Shown here in pieces: positions 1 to 8,447 of a stretch of 55,682 bases of DNA (position 1 is the stretch's first letter; every line of letters starts with the position of its first letter). Source of the DNA: an uncultured Sutterella sp. (GTDB lineage: Bacteria; Pseudomonadota; Gammaproteobacteria; Burkholderiales; Burkholderiaceae_F); NCBI GenBank assembly GCA_900544255.1, contig UQUM01000013.1:1-55682 (forward strand), written 5' to 3'. A program made the position numbers and the translations under genes. The notes under the pieces were generated by a model that did not search any database, was not told the DNA's origin, and saw only the letters and a list, made by a program, of their open reading frames with translations.

Positions 1-3
1 CAC

Positions 4-33
4 AAATTGAGTGTCTATTAACAACTCAATTTT
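4..33 (+). terminator. terminator-like hairpin at the left edge
   Basis: A 9-bp AT-rich stem (AAATTGAGT at 4-12, ACTCAATTT at 24-32) encloses an 11-base loop and ends in a short T run. It could terminate a gene lying to the left of the window. The stem is AT-rich, so the call is weak. Confidence 0.3.
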
Positions 34-147
34 AGCACAAAAAAATCCACCTTCATAGGACGGATCAACAAAAGAACAAAAAAAATCAGAGAGTTGCCAA
101 CTCACAAGATATAGGAGTATCGATGAGTGGCAAGCGATCCGGGAAGT

Positions 148-375
148 TCAGGAATAGGTGTCTGCCAACCAGGGATGATTCTCCTTCCAGATGGGAAGTT
201 GAGCTGACAGTGCCTTATAGGAAATTCTGAAGTTCGAATCGGCATTACGCTGTTCTTCATTCCACGCGATGCCTTTGTTGTAGACAAAGCGCGTACAACC
301 GGCAAAGCGGCTCATCTTGCGAGCCTGGGCTCCGTCGGGTGTGAGTTTGAATGAGAAACCTTTGCGTATCCACAT
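148..375 (-). pseudogene. truncated IS200/IS605-family TnpB (OrfB), N-terminal fragment
   Basis: This 75-residue fragment begins MWIRKGFSFKL and carries the N-terminal helix-turn-helix type region of IS605 OrfB/TnpB proteins (GCTRFVYNKGIAWNEEQ, then SAQLPIWKENHPWLADTYS). Full TnpB proteins are about 350-450 residues, so the RuvC-like catalytic core and the zinc ribbon are missing. The frame closes with a stop at 148-150 and I see no continuation in another frame. There is no tnpA. A GC-rich palindrome lies about 45 bases upstream. This is an insertion-sequence remnant; nothing suggests it is active. Confidence 0.75.
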
Positions 376-419
376 GAAGGCATTATATGAAGTCTGCGCC
401 TGGCTTGCGCGGCTTATAT

Positions 420-439
420 CCCCGCCCTGAACGACGGGG
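420..439 (-). repeat. GC-rich palindrome, probable IS200/IS605 end
   Basis: An imperfect 20-base hairpin, read on the minus strand as CCCCGTCGTTCAGGGCGGGG, sits just upstream of the tnpB remnant. Its stem has seven pairs including one G-T wobble. IS200/IS605 elements carry subterminal hairpins recognised by TnpA, so this is likely an element end (inference). Confidence 0.5.
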
Positions 440-511
440 CTTTACGCCGCTGTCGGTAAAAGAATTCTTGGGTAATATTGTCATTAATATAGAAATTTCA
501 GGTAATTCGTC

Positions 512-2237
512 ATGAGTGAGACTGTGTTGAAACAGAAATTGATGGTTCCTGTGGGGCGGTCTGTCTACACAGAACTCAGAAAAGATAATTGTGCCTATGC
601 GGATAAGACGGTTCTTATCCCGACGCTGGAAGGACTGTACTCGCGCTATCCCTTCATCATTCGGCCGCGGCGGTTCGGTAAGTCGCTTTTTATGTCAATG
701 TTGGAGACTTATTACGACCGCGCGCAGAAAGAGGATTTTGATAAAAATTTCAGTGGAACGTACATTTACGATCACAAGTCGCTGCTGCAGGGACAGTATT
801 TCATCCTGCATTTGGATTGTTCCGGTATTGAGGCTGACCAAGCAGCCCCTCAGTTTCACAATTGCGTGAAAGGAGCGTTGGAGTACTTCCTCGATTATTA
901 CCGGGTTGAAGGCAGGAAAAAGTTTTTGGAAGAGAACTATCTGTCGGCGGCTGATTTGTTGGAAGGTTTTTGCCAACGGTTCCGAAGCGTGCTGGGCAAT
1001 CGGGTCTTTTTGATGATTGATGAATATGACCAGTTCGCCAACGAAGTACTCTCGACAGATGCTGCAAAGTTTAAGGAAATCACATCGACGAAGGGATTTC
1101 TGAAGGCGTTCTATGCCAGAGTCAAAAAGTATGCCGGCAAAGTCTTTGACCGCATCTATATCACGGGGGTGACACCGATTTCGCTGGATTCCATGACGTC
1201 CGGATTCAGCATCGCCGTCAACTATTCGGCGGATGAGGTATTTGCAGAAACTTTCGGATTAACGGAAAACGAACTTCGTCGGGTCATTCGGGATACCGTT
1301 GACTTGGAAAAATTCGGCAGCACTGAGGAAGCACTTTTTGCGCGGATGAAGGAACTTTACAACGGTTATCGGTTTTCGCCGGATTCGGAAAAGTCGGTAT
1401 TTCATGCGGCCATGTGCATGGAGTACCTGCGTGTCATCTGCGAAAAGAAACGGGAGCCGCGGGGGGCGGAGGTGTTTGATTCTTCGGTAGCGGTGGATCT
1501 CTCCAGAATTCACGGCATTTTGTCACTCGGTATTCATTCGCACGGTGGTAGATCGATGCCTGAGAGGACAAGTGATTCCGTTTGTTGATCTCAGTCGGAC
1601 GATCAATCTCAATCAAAAAGATAAGTTTGACGATCAGGACGTATTGACGACGCTCTTCTGTATGGGGTACCTGACGTTAGCTCCTGGAAAAGCAAAAGCT
1701 TTGGTATGTCCCAACAAAACCATTCAGGAACAATTCTTTGGGTACTATTTCAAATACCTGTCGGATTTTGGTTCTGTAAGTTTTGATGAAGACATCATTG
1801 AGACTGCCGGGAAAGCTCTAAGAAAGGGCGATGCAGAGCCTTTTTTCCGCTATGTCGAGACATGTCTCAAGTCTGACGTAGGACTGCACGGACGTCTGCA
1901 ACTTTCCGAAGCCCCGATTCAGTATTTCATCCTGGGAGCGGCACGGTCGTTGCGGGGGTTCAAGACGACGGCTGAAGATGAGGCAAGGGGCATCGGTTAC
2001 ACGGATATTCTGATCAAGCCGATCGAGGATTCGGCGATTAAGTACACCTACCTGACGGAGCTTAAGTATCTCACGAAGGAAGCAGGAACGCCGGCGGCCG
2101 TTGCGCAGAAAGCGGAGGAAGCGCGCGAGCAGCTCACCGCTTATGCTGCCACCGCGAACTTCAAGGATTTGCCGGGACTGAAGAAGGTCGCCGTCGTTTT
2201 TGTCGGCTCCGAAATTAAGTCGCTGCAGTACGTATGA
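512..2237 (+). pseudogene. AAA-ATPase-like / PD-(D/E)XK nuclease family protein, frameshifted
   Basis: The gene lies in two frames. Residues from 512 carry the predicted AAA-ATPase domain common in gut bacteria: an early YADKT, a Walker A variant RPRRFGKS, and a Walker B motif VFLMIDEYDQFANE. That frame stops at 1588. The second frame, open through 2237, continues with YLTLAPGK and the C-terminal PD-(D/E)XK-type nuclease domain (DILIKPIED, then LTELKYL). Homology passes from one frame to the other at about 1515-1545, just after DLSRIHGILSLG. Joined, the product would be about 570 residues, normal for the family. The cellular role is unknown. The break may be a real mutation or a sequencing error. 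A stem-loop terminator follows. Confidence 0.8.
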
Positions 2238-2242
2238 TGACG

Positions 2243-2279
2243 AAAGCGCCCGTCATCCCAAAAAGAGTGACGGGCTTTT
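2243..2279 (+). terminator. Rho-independent terminator
   Basis: GCCCGTCA (2248-2255) pairs with TGACGGGC (2268-2275), followed by TTTT. It lies just after the ATPase/nuclease gene and could serve both that gene and the convergent peptidase operon. Confidence 0.75.
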
Positions 2280-2301
2280 ACCGTGAAACGCCGCGGAATG
2301 A

Positions 2302-3450
2302 CTATGCCGCGAGCATATTCTTCACCGTACGGATGTAGATTTCAAGCGCCTGAGACACCTGTTCCGGAATCCCGTACTCGTTGTCACCGTGCATGTTGCC
2401 GCCCGAAGGGCCGAACGTGACGACAGGAATGCCGAGCTGCACGGCGAGAATGTTGGAGTCGCAAACCGACGGGTCGTAAGACACCGGGAGGAAGTGCCCT
2501 GTGACGGCTTCAAAGTTCTTACGGAGTGCCTCTACGAGTTCGTGGCTTTCTTCAACGGCAAAGGACTGCATGTAGGGGCTCTTGCGGGGCTTCAAGCGGA
2601 TGTCTACTTTGTCGGCAAGACCCAACTTGGCCGCCGCTTCCTTCATCTGCGAAATGCAGGTTTCATCCGTTTCGCCGGGCACCACGTAGCGATCCACGAA
2701 CATGTAGCAGGTGTCGGGGACGACGAGCGTACCCATGTTGCCGCCTGAGAGGTAGCGCACGCACCAAGTGCCGTGTTTTAAGTTGGGATGCGTGAGTGTG
2801 GGGAGCGCTTCGATGGCGGCGGCGAGTTTCCCCGCGCTGATCAAGGCGTTTTCTCCGACGTCCGGGTAGCGGCTTGCGTGACCGGCACGGCCCTTCACGG
2901 TGATTTCAAAGCTGTAGCGACCGCGGAAGCCCACGGCGACGTCGTCAAAACGGCACTCGGCCATAATGGCGTAGTCAGCGGCGATCTTGTTTTCCGCTAC
3001 GAGCTGATAAGTGCCCTGACTCAGGCCTTCTTCGTCCGCGACAAAGCACGCGAGAATCTTCCCGGTGAATTCGTCTTTGTGGGTGGCGAAATATTCGAGC
3101 GTGGAAAGGATGGCGGCAAGGCCCCCCTTCATGTCCATGGCGCCGCGCCCGTAGACTTTGCCGTCGATCAGCGTCGCCTTAAAAGGATCGGTCGCCCAGT
3201 TTTCGGTGACGTCCACCGTATCGAGGTGTCCGATTAGGAGAAGCGTCTTTCCGGGGCGGCCGCTGTCGAGCGTTGCCGTAAGCGACGGTCTCTGGTGTTC
3301 CGTATCTTCGGGGAAGTAACTCCAGTCGGCCGTCATGCCGAAGGTTTTCAACACCTCGTCGACGTAGCGCGCGGCGTGAATTTCCCGGCCGTTGACGGAA
3401 TTGATGTTGATGAGATCAAACCAGCGTTCGTGGACTTTTTCCAGGGACAT
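2302..3450 (-). CDS. M20 family metallopeptidase (DapE/ArgE-like deacylase)
   Basis: This 382-residue protein has the M20 di-zinc signature in order: GHLDTVD, YGRGAMDMKGG (bridging Asp), ADEEG (general-base Glu and a ligand), IMAECRFD and a late NMHGDNEYG. The lid/dimerisation domain lies between about residues 180 and 295. Family members remove acyl groups from succinyl-diaminopimelate or acetylornithine, or act on dipeptides and N-acyl amino acids; sequence alone does not decide the substrate. It lies 13 bases downstream of the riboswitch-controlled NhaC-type carrier on the same strand, so the two are probably co-transcribed. That context favours a lysine-related substrate such as succinyl-DAP or an acyl- or peptidyl-lysine (inference). 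Confidence 0.85.
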   Translation of the reverse strand: MSLEKVHERWFDLININSVNGREIHAARYVDEVLKTFGMTADWSYFPEDTEHQRPSLTATLDSGRPGKTLLLIGHLDTVDVTENWATDPFKATLIDGKVYGRGAMDMKGGLAAILSTLEYFATHKDEFTGKILACFVADEEGLSQGTYQLVAENKIAADYAIMAECRFDDVAVGFRGRYSFEITVKGRAGHASRYPDVGENALISAGKLAAAIEALPTLTHPNLKHGTWCVRYLSGGNMGTLVVPDTCYMFVDRYVVPGETDETCISQMKEAAAKLGLADKVDIRLKPRKSPYMQSFAVEESHELVEALRKNFEAVTGHFLPVSYDPSVCDSNILAVQLGIPVVTFGPSGGNMHGDNEYGIPEQVSQALEIYIRTVKNMLAA

Positions 3451-3463
3451 TTATTCGTTTTCC

Positions 3464-4873
3464 TTATTTGGTGGTTTCGTCAGCGGGTTCTTCGTCTTCG
3501 GCCTTGGCCGTGCAGAGCCCCGTGAGCGCATAAACCGCCGAGAAGATGATGGAAAGCCAGAGCATCGGCGCAAAGGGAAGGAAAGCCATGTTGGCAATGC
3601 CCAAGGTGGAAGCCGTGTAGGAACCTGTCGTCGACCAGGGAACCAACGGCGCAAGGCCAGTCCCTGTGTCGAGCATCATGCGCATCAGGTTCTTGCGGGC
3701 GAGTTTGTATTCGGGGAACATATCCTTCGTCATCGCACCGATCACGGGGTAACTTACGTAGTAGGCGCCGGTGATTACGAAGAAGACGCTGTGCAGGCAC
3801 ATCACGAGGAAGCTCATGATGCGGCCGTTCTTTGCGGCCTTCTTCACCAAATCCAGAAGAACGTGCGCGACGCCTGCGGTGCGCAGCGGGGCGCCGAACA
3901 TGGCGGCAGCCATCAGAAGGCCGATCGTACTCATCATGCTCGTAAAGCCGCCGCGGTTGAGCATCTTATTCACAAACGCCGAATCCGTATGGATTACGAA
4001 GCCGCTGTACATCGTGTTCATAAGAGTCTTGAGATCCATGCCCTGTAAGAGCATCGCGAGCACGCCCGCGACGGCGATCCCCGCGACGAACGTAGGCACC
4101 GTGGGCTTTTTCCAGCAGATGAGTGCAATGACGACGGGCACCGGGAGGAGCGTCAAGGGATTGAGGTCGAAACTCTTTTCGATCGTCGTCAGGATTTCAA
4201 GGTAGGCGGCGCCGTTCATCGCGCCCGTTTCATACGTGAAGCCGTAGACAAAGAAAAAGACGAGGGTGATGAGGTAGGCGGGGCCCGTCGAAACGAGGGC
4301 ATGCAGAATCCCTTCCATCAGTTTGGTGTCGGTGACGGACGCTGTGATGACGGTGGAGTCGCTCAAGGGCGAAATCTTGTCTCCGAAGAAGGCCCCGACG
4401 ACGACGGCACCGGCGGCGGCTTCAAGGGGTACCCCCAGACCTTCGGCTACGCCCATGCAGGCAACGCCCACCGTCGCAAGCGTTCCCCAAGAGGTACCCG
4501 CCAAGGAACTCATGAGCGTACAAAGGATGCAGGCCACCGGCAGAAAGAGCGCCGGCGTGATCATCTGCATGCCGTAATAAATCATAACGGGAATAGTGCC
4601 TGCCGCCATCCAGGTGCTGATCAAGACGCCTACCGCGAGAAGAATCAGCATCGCGACCAGCATCGAAGCGATCGTGTCTTTGATTCCCTGCTGCAGACGG
4701 TTGTAGGAAACGCCGAAGCAGACGGCCATGACGCACATTACGACGCCGTCTACGGCGAGCACAATGCGGGCATTTACGGAAAGGGCCATCAGCCCGTAGA
4801 AAATGATGAAGATGCCGACGGCAAGCATTGAGAGAGCTTGCCAGGGGCGAACGATTTTGTTGTCTGTATCCAT
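3464..4873 (-). CDS. lysW: NhaC-superfamily transporter, probable lysine permease (LysW-like)
   Basis: This 469-residue polytopic membrane protein has the repeated hydrophobic layout and motifs of the Na+/H+ antiporter NhaC superfamily (TSWGTLATVG, FFGDKISPLSDSTV, LVPWSTTGSYTASTLG). By homology alone it would be called NhaC. The leader upstream, however, contains a lysine riboswitch, and NhaC-superfamily proteins under lysine riboswitches have been predicted from comparative genomics to be lysine transporters, named LysW. I therefore infer lysine uptake, repressed when lysine is plentiful. The M20 peptidase gene follows 13 bases downstream. The family and regulation are firm; the substrate is inferred. 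Confidence 0.8.
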   Translation of the reverse strand: MDTDNKIVRPWQALSMLAVGIFIIFYGLMALSVNARIVLAVDGVVMCVMAVCFGVSYNRLQQGIKDTIASMLVAMLILLAVGVLISTWMAAGTIPVMIYYGMQMITPALFLPVACILCTLMSSLAGTSWGTLATVGVACMGVAEGLGVPLEAAAGAVVVGAFFGDKISPLSDSTVITASVTDTKLMEGILHALVSTGPAYLITLVFFFVYGFTYETGAMNGAAYLEILTTIEKSFDLNPLTLLPVPVVIALICWKKPTVPTFVAGIAVAGVLAMLLQGMDLKTLMNTMYSGFVIHTDSAFVNKMLNRGGFTSMMSTIGLLMAAAMFGAPLRTAGVAHVLLDLVKKAAKNGRIMSFLVMCLHSVFFVITGAYYVSYPVIGAMTKDMFPEYKLARKNLMRMMLDTGTGLAPLVPWSTTGSYTASTLGIANMAFLPFAPMLWLSIIFSAVYALTGLCTAKAEDEEPADETTK

Positions 4874-4896
4874 CGCGGGTTCTTCTTTCTTTAAAC

Positions 4897-4913
4897 GGTT
4901 CTCGGGGAGAACC
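4897..4913 (-). other. leader hairpin just before the lysW start
   Basis: GGTTCTC and GAGAACC form a perfect 7-bp stem with a 3-base loop, 24 bases upstream of the start codon of the carrier gene and downstream of the putative attenuator. It is probably part of the expression platform or an mRNA-stabilising hairpin. Confidence 0.4.
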
Positions 4914-4920
4914 GGTTAAT

Positions 4921-4938
4921 AAAAAAGGCCGTGAGGCC
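4921..4938 (-). terminator. putative riboswitch attenuator terminator
   Basis: Read on the minus strand, GGCC-TCAC-GGCC is followed at once by six T residues and lies between the lysine aptamer and the carrier gene. The stem is short (4 bp) but pure GC. An upstream segment (CGGCAC) can pair with GTGCCG near the hairpin, giving a possible competing fold. Confidence 0.55.
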
Positions 4939-5002
4939 GACCGGCACCCATGACCTAAATTAACTGACGGCGTGAGTGCCGAGAAGAAAGCGGGACAAAA
5001 GT

Positions 5003-5174
5003 ATCCGGCAGCGCTCCGCACAACCTTGTGCGACAGTCTGAAGGATGTTGTCCCACAGCCCAGATACCGTGCCTTCTGAAGAAACGCCCGGTTCTTCGGC
5101 GGATAGCCCTTTCGCGGTTTCTGTCTTCAGCTGTGCTGAAACCGTTACTGATGCGCTCCGCGCCTCTGCCTAAT
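5003..5174 (-). promoter_or_regulatory. lysine riboswitch (L box) aptamer
   Basis: Read on the minus strand, this 172-base element has the conserved lysine-aptamer parts in order. P1 is ATTAGGCAG paired with CTGCCGGAT at the 3' end. The core signature AGAGGCGCG comes next, then AGTAAC and a helix GGTTTC/GAAACC. The conserved block ATCCGCCGAAG leads into a helix GAAGAA/TTCTTC, then CTGGGCTGTGGGAC. The last helix is GCACAA/TTGTGC. Block order and spacing match the known E. coli lysC and B. subtilis lysC elements. It lies in the ~390-base leader of the NhaC-type carrier and should turn the operon down when lysine binds. Confidence 0.9.
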
Positions 5175-5192
5175 CGGGAGCATCTTAGGCCT

Positions 5193-5237
5193 TTTCCCCA
5201 TAAAAGGAAGGAGGGTACTGAAACATTTATGGGGAAA
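5193..5237. repeat. 12-bp perfect inverted repeat upstream of the riboswitch
   Basis: TTTCCCCATAAA (5193-5204) and TTTATGGGGAAA (5226-5237) are exact reverse complements separated by 21 bases. They sit between the end of rsgA and the lysine aptamer. There is no T run on the minus strand after it, so it may be an operator or a processing hairpin rather than an rsgA terminator. Confidence 0.6.
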
Positions 5238-5263
5238 GTAAGGGGTATTACTGAGGAAAAGAT

Positions 5264-6160
5264 TCAACAAACGTCGTCCTGAGCGTCTTTGGTGACGGCG
5301 GTGAAGAAATCGTAGCGTTCGAGGGAAATGGCGCCTGCTTCAACGGCGGCGCGTACCGAGCACCCCGGTTCATGCAGATGGGTACAGTTATAAAAGCGGC
5401 ACCCTTGGGCATGGTGAAGAATATCCGGCATGGCTCTCAGAATGTCGTTGCGGGTGACGTGCGCAAGGCCGAATTCCTGAAACCCCGGTGAATCGATGAC
5501 GGCACTGTCTGTCCCGTTGATTTCGGTGCGGTAAAGGCGCGTGGCGGTCGTCGTCTGCTTACCAAGATCAAGCGCTTCTGAAAATTCGCGGGTCTTTGCC
5601 TGCGCGTCCGGGACGAGCGCGTTGAGGATCGTGCTTTTTCCCATGCCGGACTGTCCGATGAGTAGGACGGTTTTTCCGGCAAAAAGGGGCGCGAGACGGG
5701 CGACGGTAGCTTCGGTGTCGTGCGCGGAAAGCATGATCGTGGGACAGCCGTCGCGTTGGGAGAGCTCTTCGGCAAAACGGTCGGCGGCATCTTTGCCGTC
5801 GGCGAGATCGGCCTTGTTGCGGATCGCCATCACGTCGATCCCCGCGGTTTTTGCGGCAACGACGGCTCGCCAGACAAACCAAGGGTTATAGGTGGGGCGG
5901 GGAGCAAAAACGACTGCGACGAGATCCACGTTGGACGCGAGTTCCTTAATACGCCACTCGTCACTGCGAAACAGGAGGTTGCGTCGCGGGGTGATGCTTT
6001 CCACCGCAAGCGTCTTTTCGTCTGCGGGAGAGCAATTCACCACATCCCCGACGACGACATCGCCTTTTTTGCCGCGGCGGCGTGCTTCAAAGAGCGAGCC
6101 GTCTTCCGTTTGGGCATAGTAGTGGCGGCCGTGACCGGCAACAATACGGGCGGTGATCAT
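5264..6160 (-). CDS. rsgA: ribosome small subunit-dependent GTPase A
   Basis: This 298-residue circularly permuted GTPase acts in late 30S subunit maturation. After an N-terminal OB fold (about residues 1-65), the G motifs occur in permuted order: NKADL (G4), then GQSGMGKST (G1), the G2 region rich in Thr, and DSPGF (G3). The C-terminal zinc finger is visible as C-x5-C-x-H-x5-C (CRFYNCTHLHEPGC). The start ATG overlaps the stop codon of the upstream M48-fold gene (shared base at 6160), so the two are translationally coupled. Orn, divergent from this pair, is a frequent neighbour of rsgA in proteobacteria. Confidence 0.95.
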   Translation of the reverse strand: MITARIVAGHGRHYYAQTEDGSLFEARRRGKKGDVVVGDVVNCSPADEKTLAVESITPRRNLLFRSDEWRIKELASNVDLVAVVFAPRPTYNPWFVWRAVVAAKTAGIDVMAIRNKADLADGKDAADRFAEELSQRDGCPTIMLSAHDTEATVARLAPLFAGKTVLLIGQSGMGKSTILNALVPDAQAKTREFSEALDLGKQTTTATRLYRTEINGTDSAVIDSPGFQEFGLAHVTRNDILRAMPDILHHAQGCRFYNCTHLHEPGCSVRAAVEAGAISLERYDFFTAVTKDAQDDVC

Positions 6161-7659
6161 CAGCGGTTTCCTTTCACTGCGGCCCCGGGGAGGGGATTAA
6201 AACTCTGGGTACGGTGTAAGAGGGCACGGCGTTCGGTGAGTTCGAGACTCCTTAAGCGCCAAAGCCGGGCATTGCGTTCGTCGCGCCTACGGCTGCGGTC
6301 TGCCATGACGGCTGCAAATCGGCCGGCCATGTAGCCTTCGGCGGTGCTGCGCGAGGTCTGCTGCGCCCGTTTGATTTTCTGTTCGTCGATGAAGGCTTCG
6401 GTGATTCGCTGCGTGACGTGCGGTCGGATGTGGTTCGCGAGCGAAAAAAAGCGGCTCGGCGTAAGCGTATTGCGGTAATCCCGATGCAGTTTCACGAGCG
6501 CTCGGATAAAGGGTTTGGAACCGACGGTCTGCACGGCATACTCATCTTCATCGTAGTCAAGAAGCCGCGTGAAGGCATGCACGAAGAGCACCAATGGGTA
6601 AAGCGCAATGGGAACCACCGTGAGCGTGATAAGGAGCAGCAGCCCCGGATTTACCGAACCGTGAACGACGGCAAGCGACGGTTCGATGTTCATCATCGCA
6701 TAAAAATCGGGCCACACTGCGAGAAGCGAAAATCCCCACCAGAATAGAAGAGAAAACGCCGTAAAAAAGAGAAAACGCACGGGTTTGTGCCAGCGGTTGA
6801 TGCGGCCGGCGGCACAGGCGACGACTGCCAGGAGTTCGTCGCCTTTGAGTTGCCTCACGGCGTCTTCAAAGATAACGAGGCGTCGGGGATAAAGCGGCCG
6901 GCGGCAGAAATAGGCGTTCCCCAGGCGCCAACCGGCGGGTTTCGGACTCACGCAGATTTCCGCGGTCGGAAGACCGAGTTTTGCCACAAAACGCATGAGG
7001 CGCGTTTTGTCGGGGCCGTCTGCCATCGGGGTGACGTCGGGAGCGTACCCGGCGATCCAATCCGTGCGGATGAAGAGGCGCCAAGCGAGCCAGACGACGG
7101 AAACAAAGAAGGCGAACATCCACCAGGCGTAGCTTGCGATGTCGAGAATGTAGAGCGCGCCCAAAAGGATCGGCGCTTCGACGAGAAGTCCCGCGGCGGA
7201 GTCGATGAGTTTGCGGCGGATCCATGTGCCCGAGCGCATTTTTTCGTAGCCGTAGCGTTCGTTGATCCGAAATTCCTTCCACCAGGCGAGCGGAAAATCA
7301 ATGACGGCAAGAACGATGAGCACCGTGAGGCACATCGTAAACTGCGAGAAGAGTCCCGCTCCGAAAACGGCCATGGTGCCTGCGGCGAGAAGGTTAAAGC
7401 CGTTGCCGAGCGTAAGCACGAGGCAGATGAGGGCCCCTAAATAGGCGTTTACGAGATCGGCCTGCGCCGTTTCCCCGGTGTAGTCCGCGGCTTTGCGGTG
7501 CAGCGCGAGCGGGACGCTCGCTCGAAACGCAGCGGGAAGTTTGTCCGCCGCGTGTTCGGCGGAACGCACCTGCGCAATGGTGAGCGCCGTCTGCAGGCAG
7601 ACGTAGAGAGCGATGAGTCCCAGAAACGAGGCGTTGAGAAGATGGGCGATGTCGGACAT
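6160..7659 (-). CDS. M48 (Ste24/CAAX protease)-fold membrane protein without the zinc motif
   Basis: The 499-residue protein resembles Ste24-type M48 peptidases: several membrane segments at the N terminus, then GNAYFCRRPLYPRRLVIFED, matching the conserved NAYF region. At the position of the catalytic HEXXH helix it reads VVACAAGRINRWHK, so H, E and H are replaced by C, A and R. The downstream region that normally supplies the third ligand (E-F-x-A-D) reads DYDEDEYA. It should not bind catalytic zinc and is best called a pseudoenzyme. The start at 7659 (MSDIAHLL) is chosen because the open frame further upstream is antisense to orn. It is coupled to rsgA and divergent from orn. Confidence 0.85.
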   Translation of the reverse strand: MSDIAHLLNASFLGLIALYVCLQTALTIAQVRSAEHAADKLPAAFRASVPLALHRKAADYTGETAQADLVNAYLGALICLVLTLGNGFNLLAAGTMAVFGAGLFSQFTMCLTVLIVLAVIDFPLAWWKEFRINERYGYEKMRSGTWIRRKLIDSAAGLLVEAPILLGALYILDIASYAWWMFAFFVSVVWLAWRLFIRTDWIAGYAPDVTPMADGPDKTRLMRFVAKLGLPTAEICVSPKPAGWRLGNAYFCRRPLYPRRLVIFEDAVRQLKGDELLAVVACAAGRINRWHKPVRFLFFTAFSLLFWWGFSLLAVWPDFYAMMNIEPSLAVVHGSVNPGLLLLITLTVVPIALYPLVLFVHAFTRLLDYDEDEYAVQTVGSKPFIRALVKLHRDYRNTLTPSRFFSLANHIRPHVTQRITEAFIDEQKIKRAQQTSRSTAEGYMAGRFAAVMADRSRRRDERNARLWRLRSLELTERRALLHRTQSFNPLPGAAVKGNR

Positions 7660-7761
7660 GTCCGAGGTCAGAGTAAAATGAAGAATCAACCGATAAGAAT
7701 AGCGGCTTTGTGCGCATTTGTGAACGCGCCGGGCGCATTTTAGAAGTGAGAAATTTTTATT
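7660..7761. promoter_or_regulatory. divergent promoter region between the M48-fold gene and orn
   Basis: About 100 bases separate the two divergent starts, so both promoters must lie here unless they sit inside the genes. A TAAGAAT element near 7699 facing orn is a possible -10. No clear operator is visible. Confidence 0.4.
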
Positions 7762-8331
7762 ATGGCCAATACCATTGAACGAGATCCGCGTTTTTCCGAT
7801 ACCAACCTCATCTGGATCGATATGGAAATGACGGGGCTGCAGCCCGAAGTGAACCGCGTTCTTGAAATTGCGGCGATCATTACGGACGCCCAGCTCAATA
7901 TTCTCCATGAAGGCCCGGTGATTGCCATCCGCCAGCCGGCGGAAATCCTGGAGAGCATGGATGCGTGGAATACGGAAACGCATACGCGCTCGGGACTCGT
8001 GAAGCGCTGCTTGGAAAGCACGATCGACGAAGAAAAGGCGACCGATATGTGTTTGGAAGTCTTTAAGAAATTCGTACCTGCCGGCAAGTCGCCGATGTGC
8101 GGCAACACGATCGGGCAGGATCGGCGCTTTATGGCGCGGTGGATGCCGCGGCTTGAGAACTTCTTTCATTACCGCAGCATCGACGTTTCGACCCTGAAGG
8201 AACTCGCCAAGCGCTGGAAACCCGAAGCCGTCACGAGCTTTAAGAAGTCCACGCAGCATCAGGCTTTGAGCGACATTCAGGAAAGTATCGACGAGCTCAT
8301 TCACTACCGCAAGACGATCATGACGATTTGA
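7762..8331 (+). CDS. orn: oligoribonuclease
   Basis: This 189-residue DEDDh 3'-5' exoribonuclease degrades 2-5 nt RNA fragments and pGpG to mononucleotides. The acidic motifs are visible: IWIDMEMTGL (D-x-E), GNTIGQDRRFM (second Asp) and the late KKSTQHQALSDIQESI containing H-x4-D. The length is typical of the family. It is well conserved to the end and apparently monocistronic, with parE starting about 115 bases later. Confidence 0.97.
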   Translation: MANTIERDPRFSDTNLIWIDMEMTGLQPEVNRVLEIAAIITDAQLNILHEGPVIAIRQPAEILESMDAWNTETHTRSGLVKRCLESTIDEEKATDMCLEVFKKFVPAGKSPMCGNTIGQDRRFMARWMPRLENFFHYRSIDVSTLKELAKRWKPEAVTSFKKSTQHQALSDIQESIDELIHYRKTIMTI

Positions 8332-8383
8332 TTTTTCGGCTTGTTCGGAGGCGGGCGGAGCGGTGGCTTTCGTCCGCTTTTCT

Positions 8384-8411
8384 TTGCCGGGCGCCGACGG
8401 CTCGGTAGAAT
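8384..8411 (+). promoter_or_regulatory. candidate sigma-70 promoter for the parE operon
   Basis: TTGCCG at 8384-8389 and TAGAAT at 8406-8411 are separated by 16 bases and lie 37 bases upstream of the parE start. TAGAAT recurs upstream of other genes here (17.5, 22.6, 27.4 and 35.9 kb), supporting it as a common -10 form in this genome. Confidence 0.5.
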
Positions 8412-8447
8412 CCCCCCGTTTCTCATTTCCTTTCTTTCGTCCTCACC

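Noticed and set aside
215..245. tRNA-like GTTCGAATC motif
   Set aside because: It lies inside the tnpB remnant and no cloverleaf can be drawn around it.
7660..8304. N-terminal extension of the M48-fold frame
   Set aside because: It is antisense to orn, a clear gene; the real start is MSDIAHLL at 7659.
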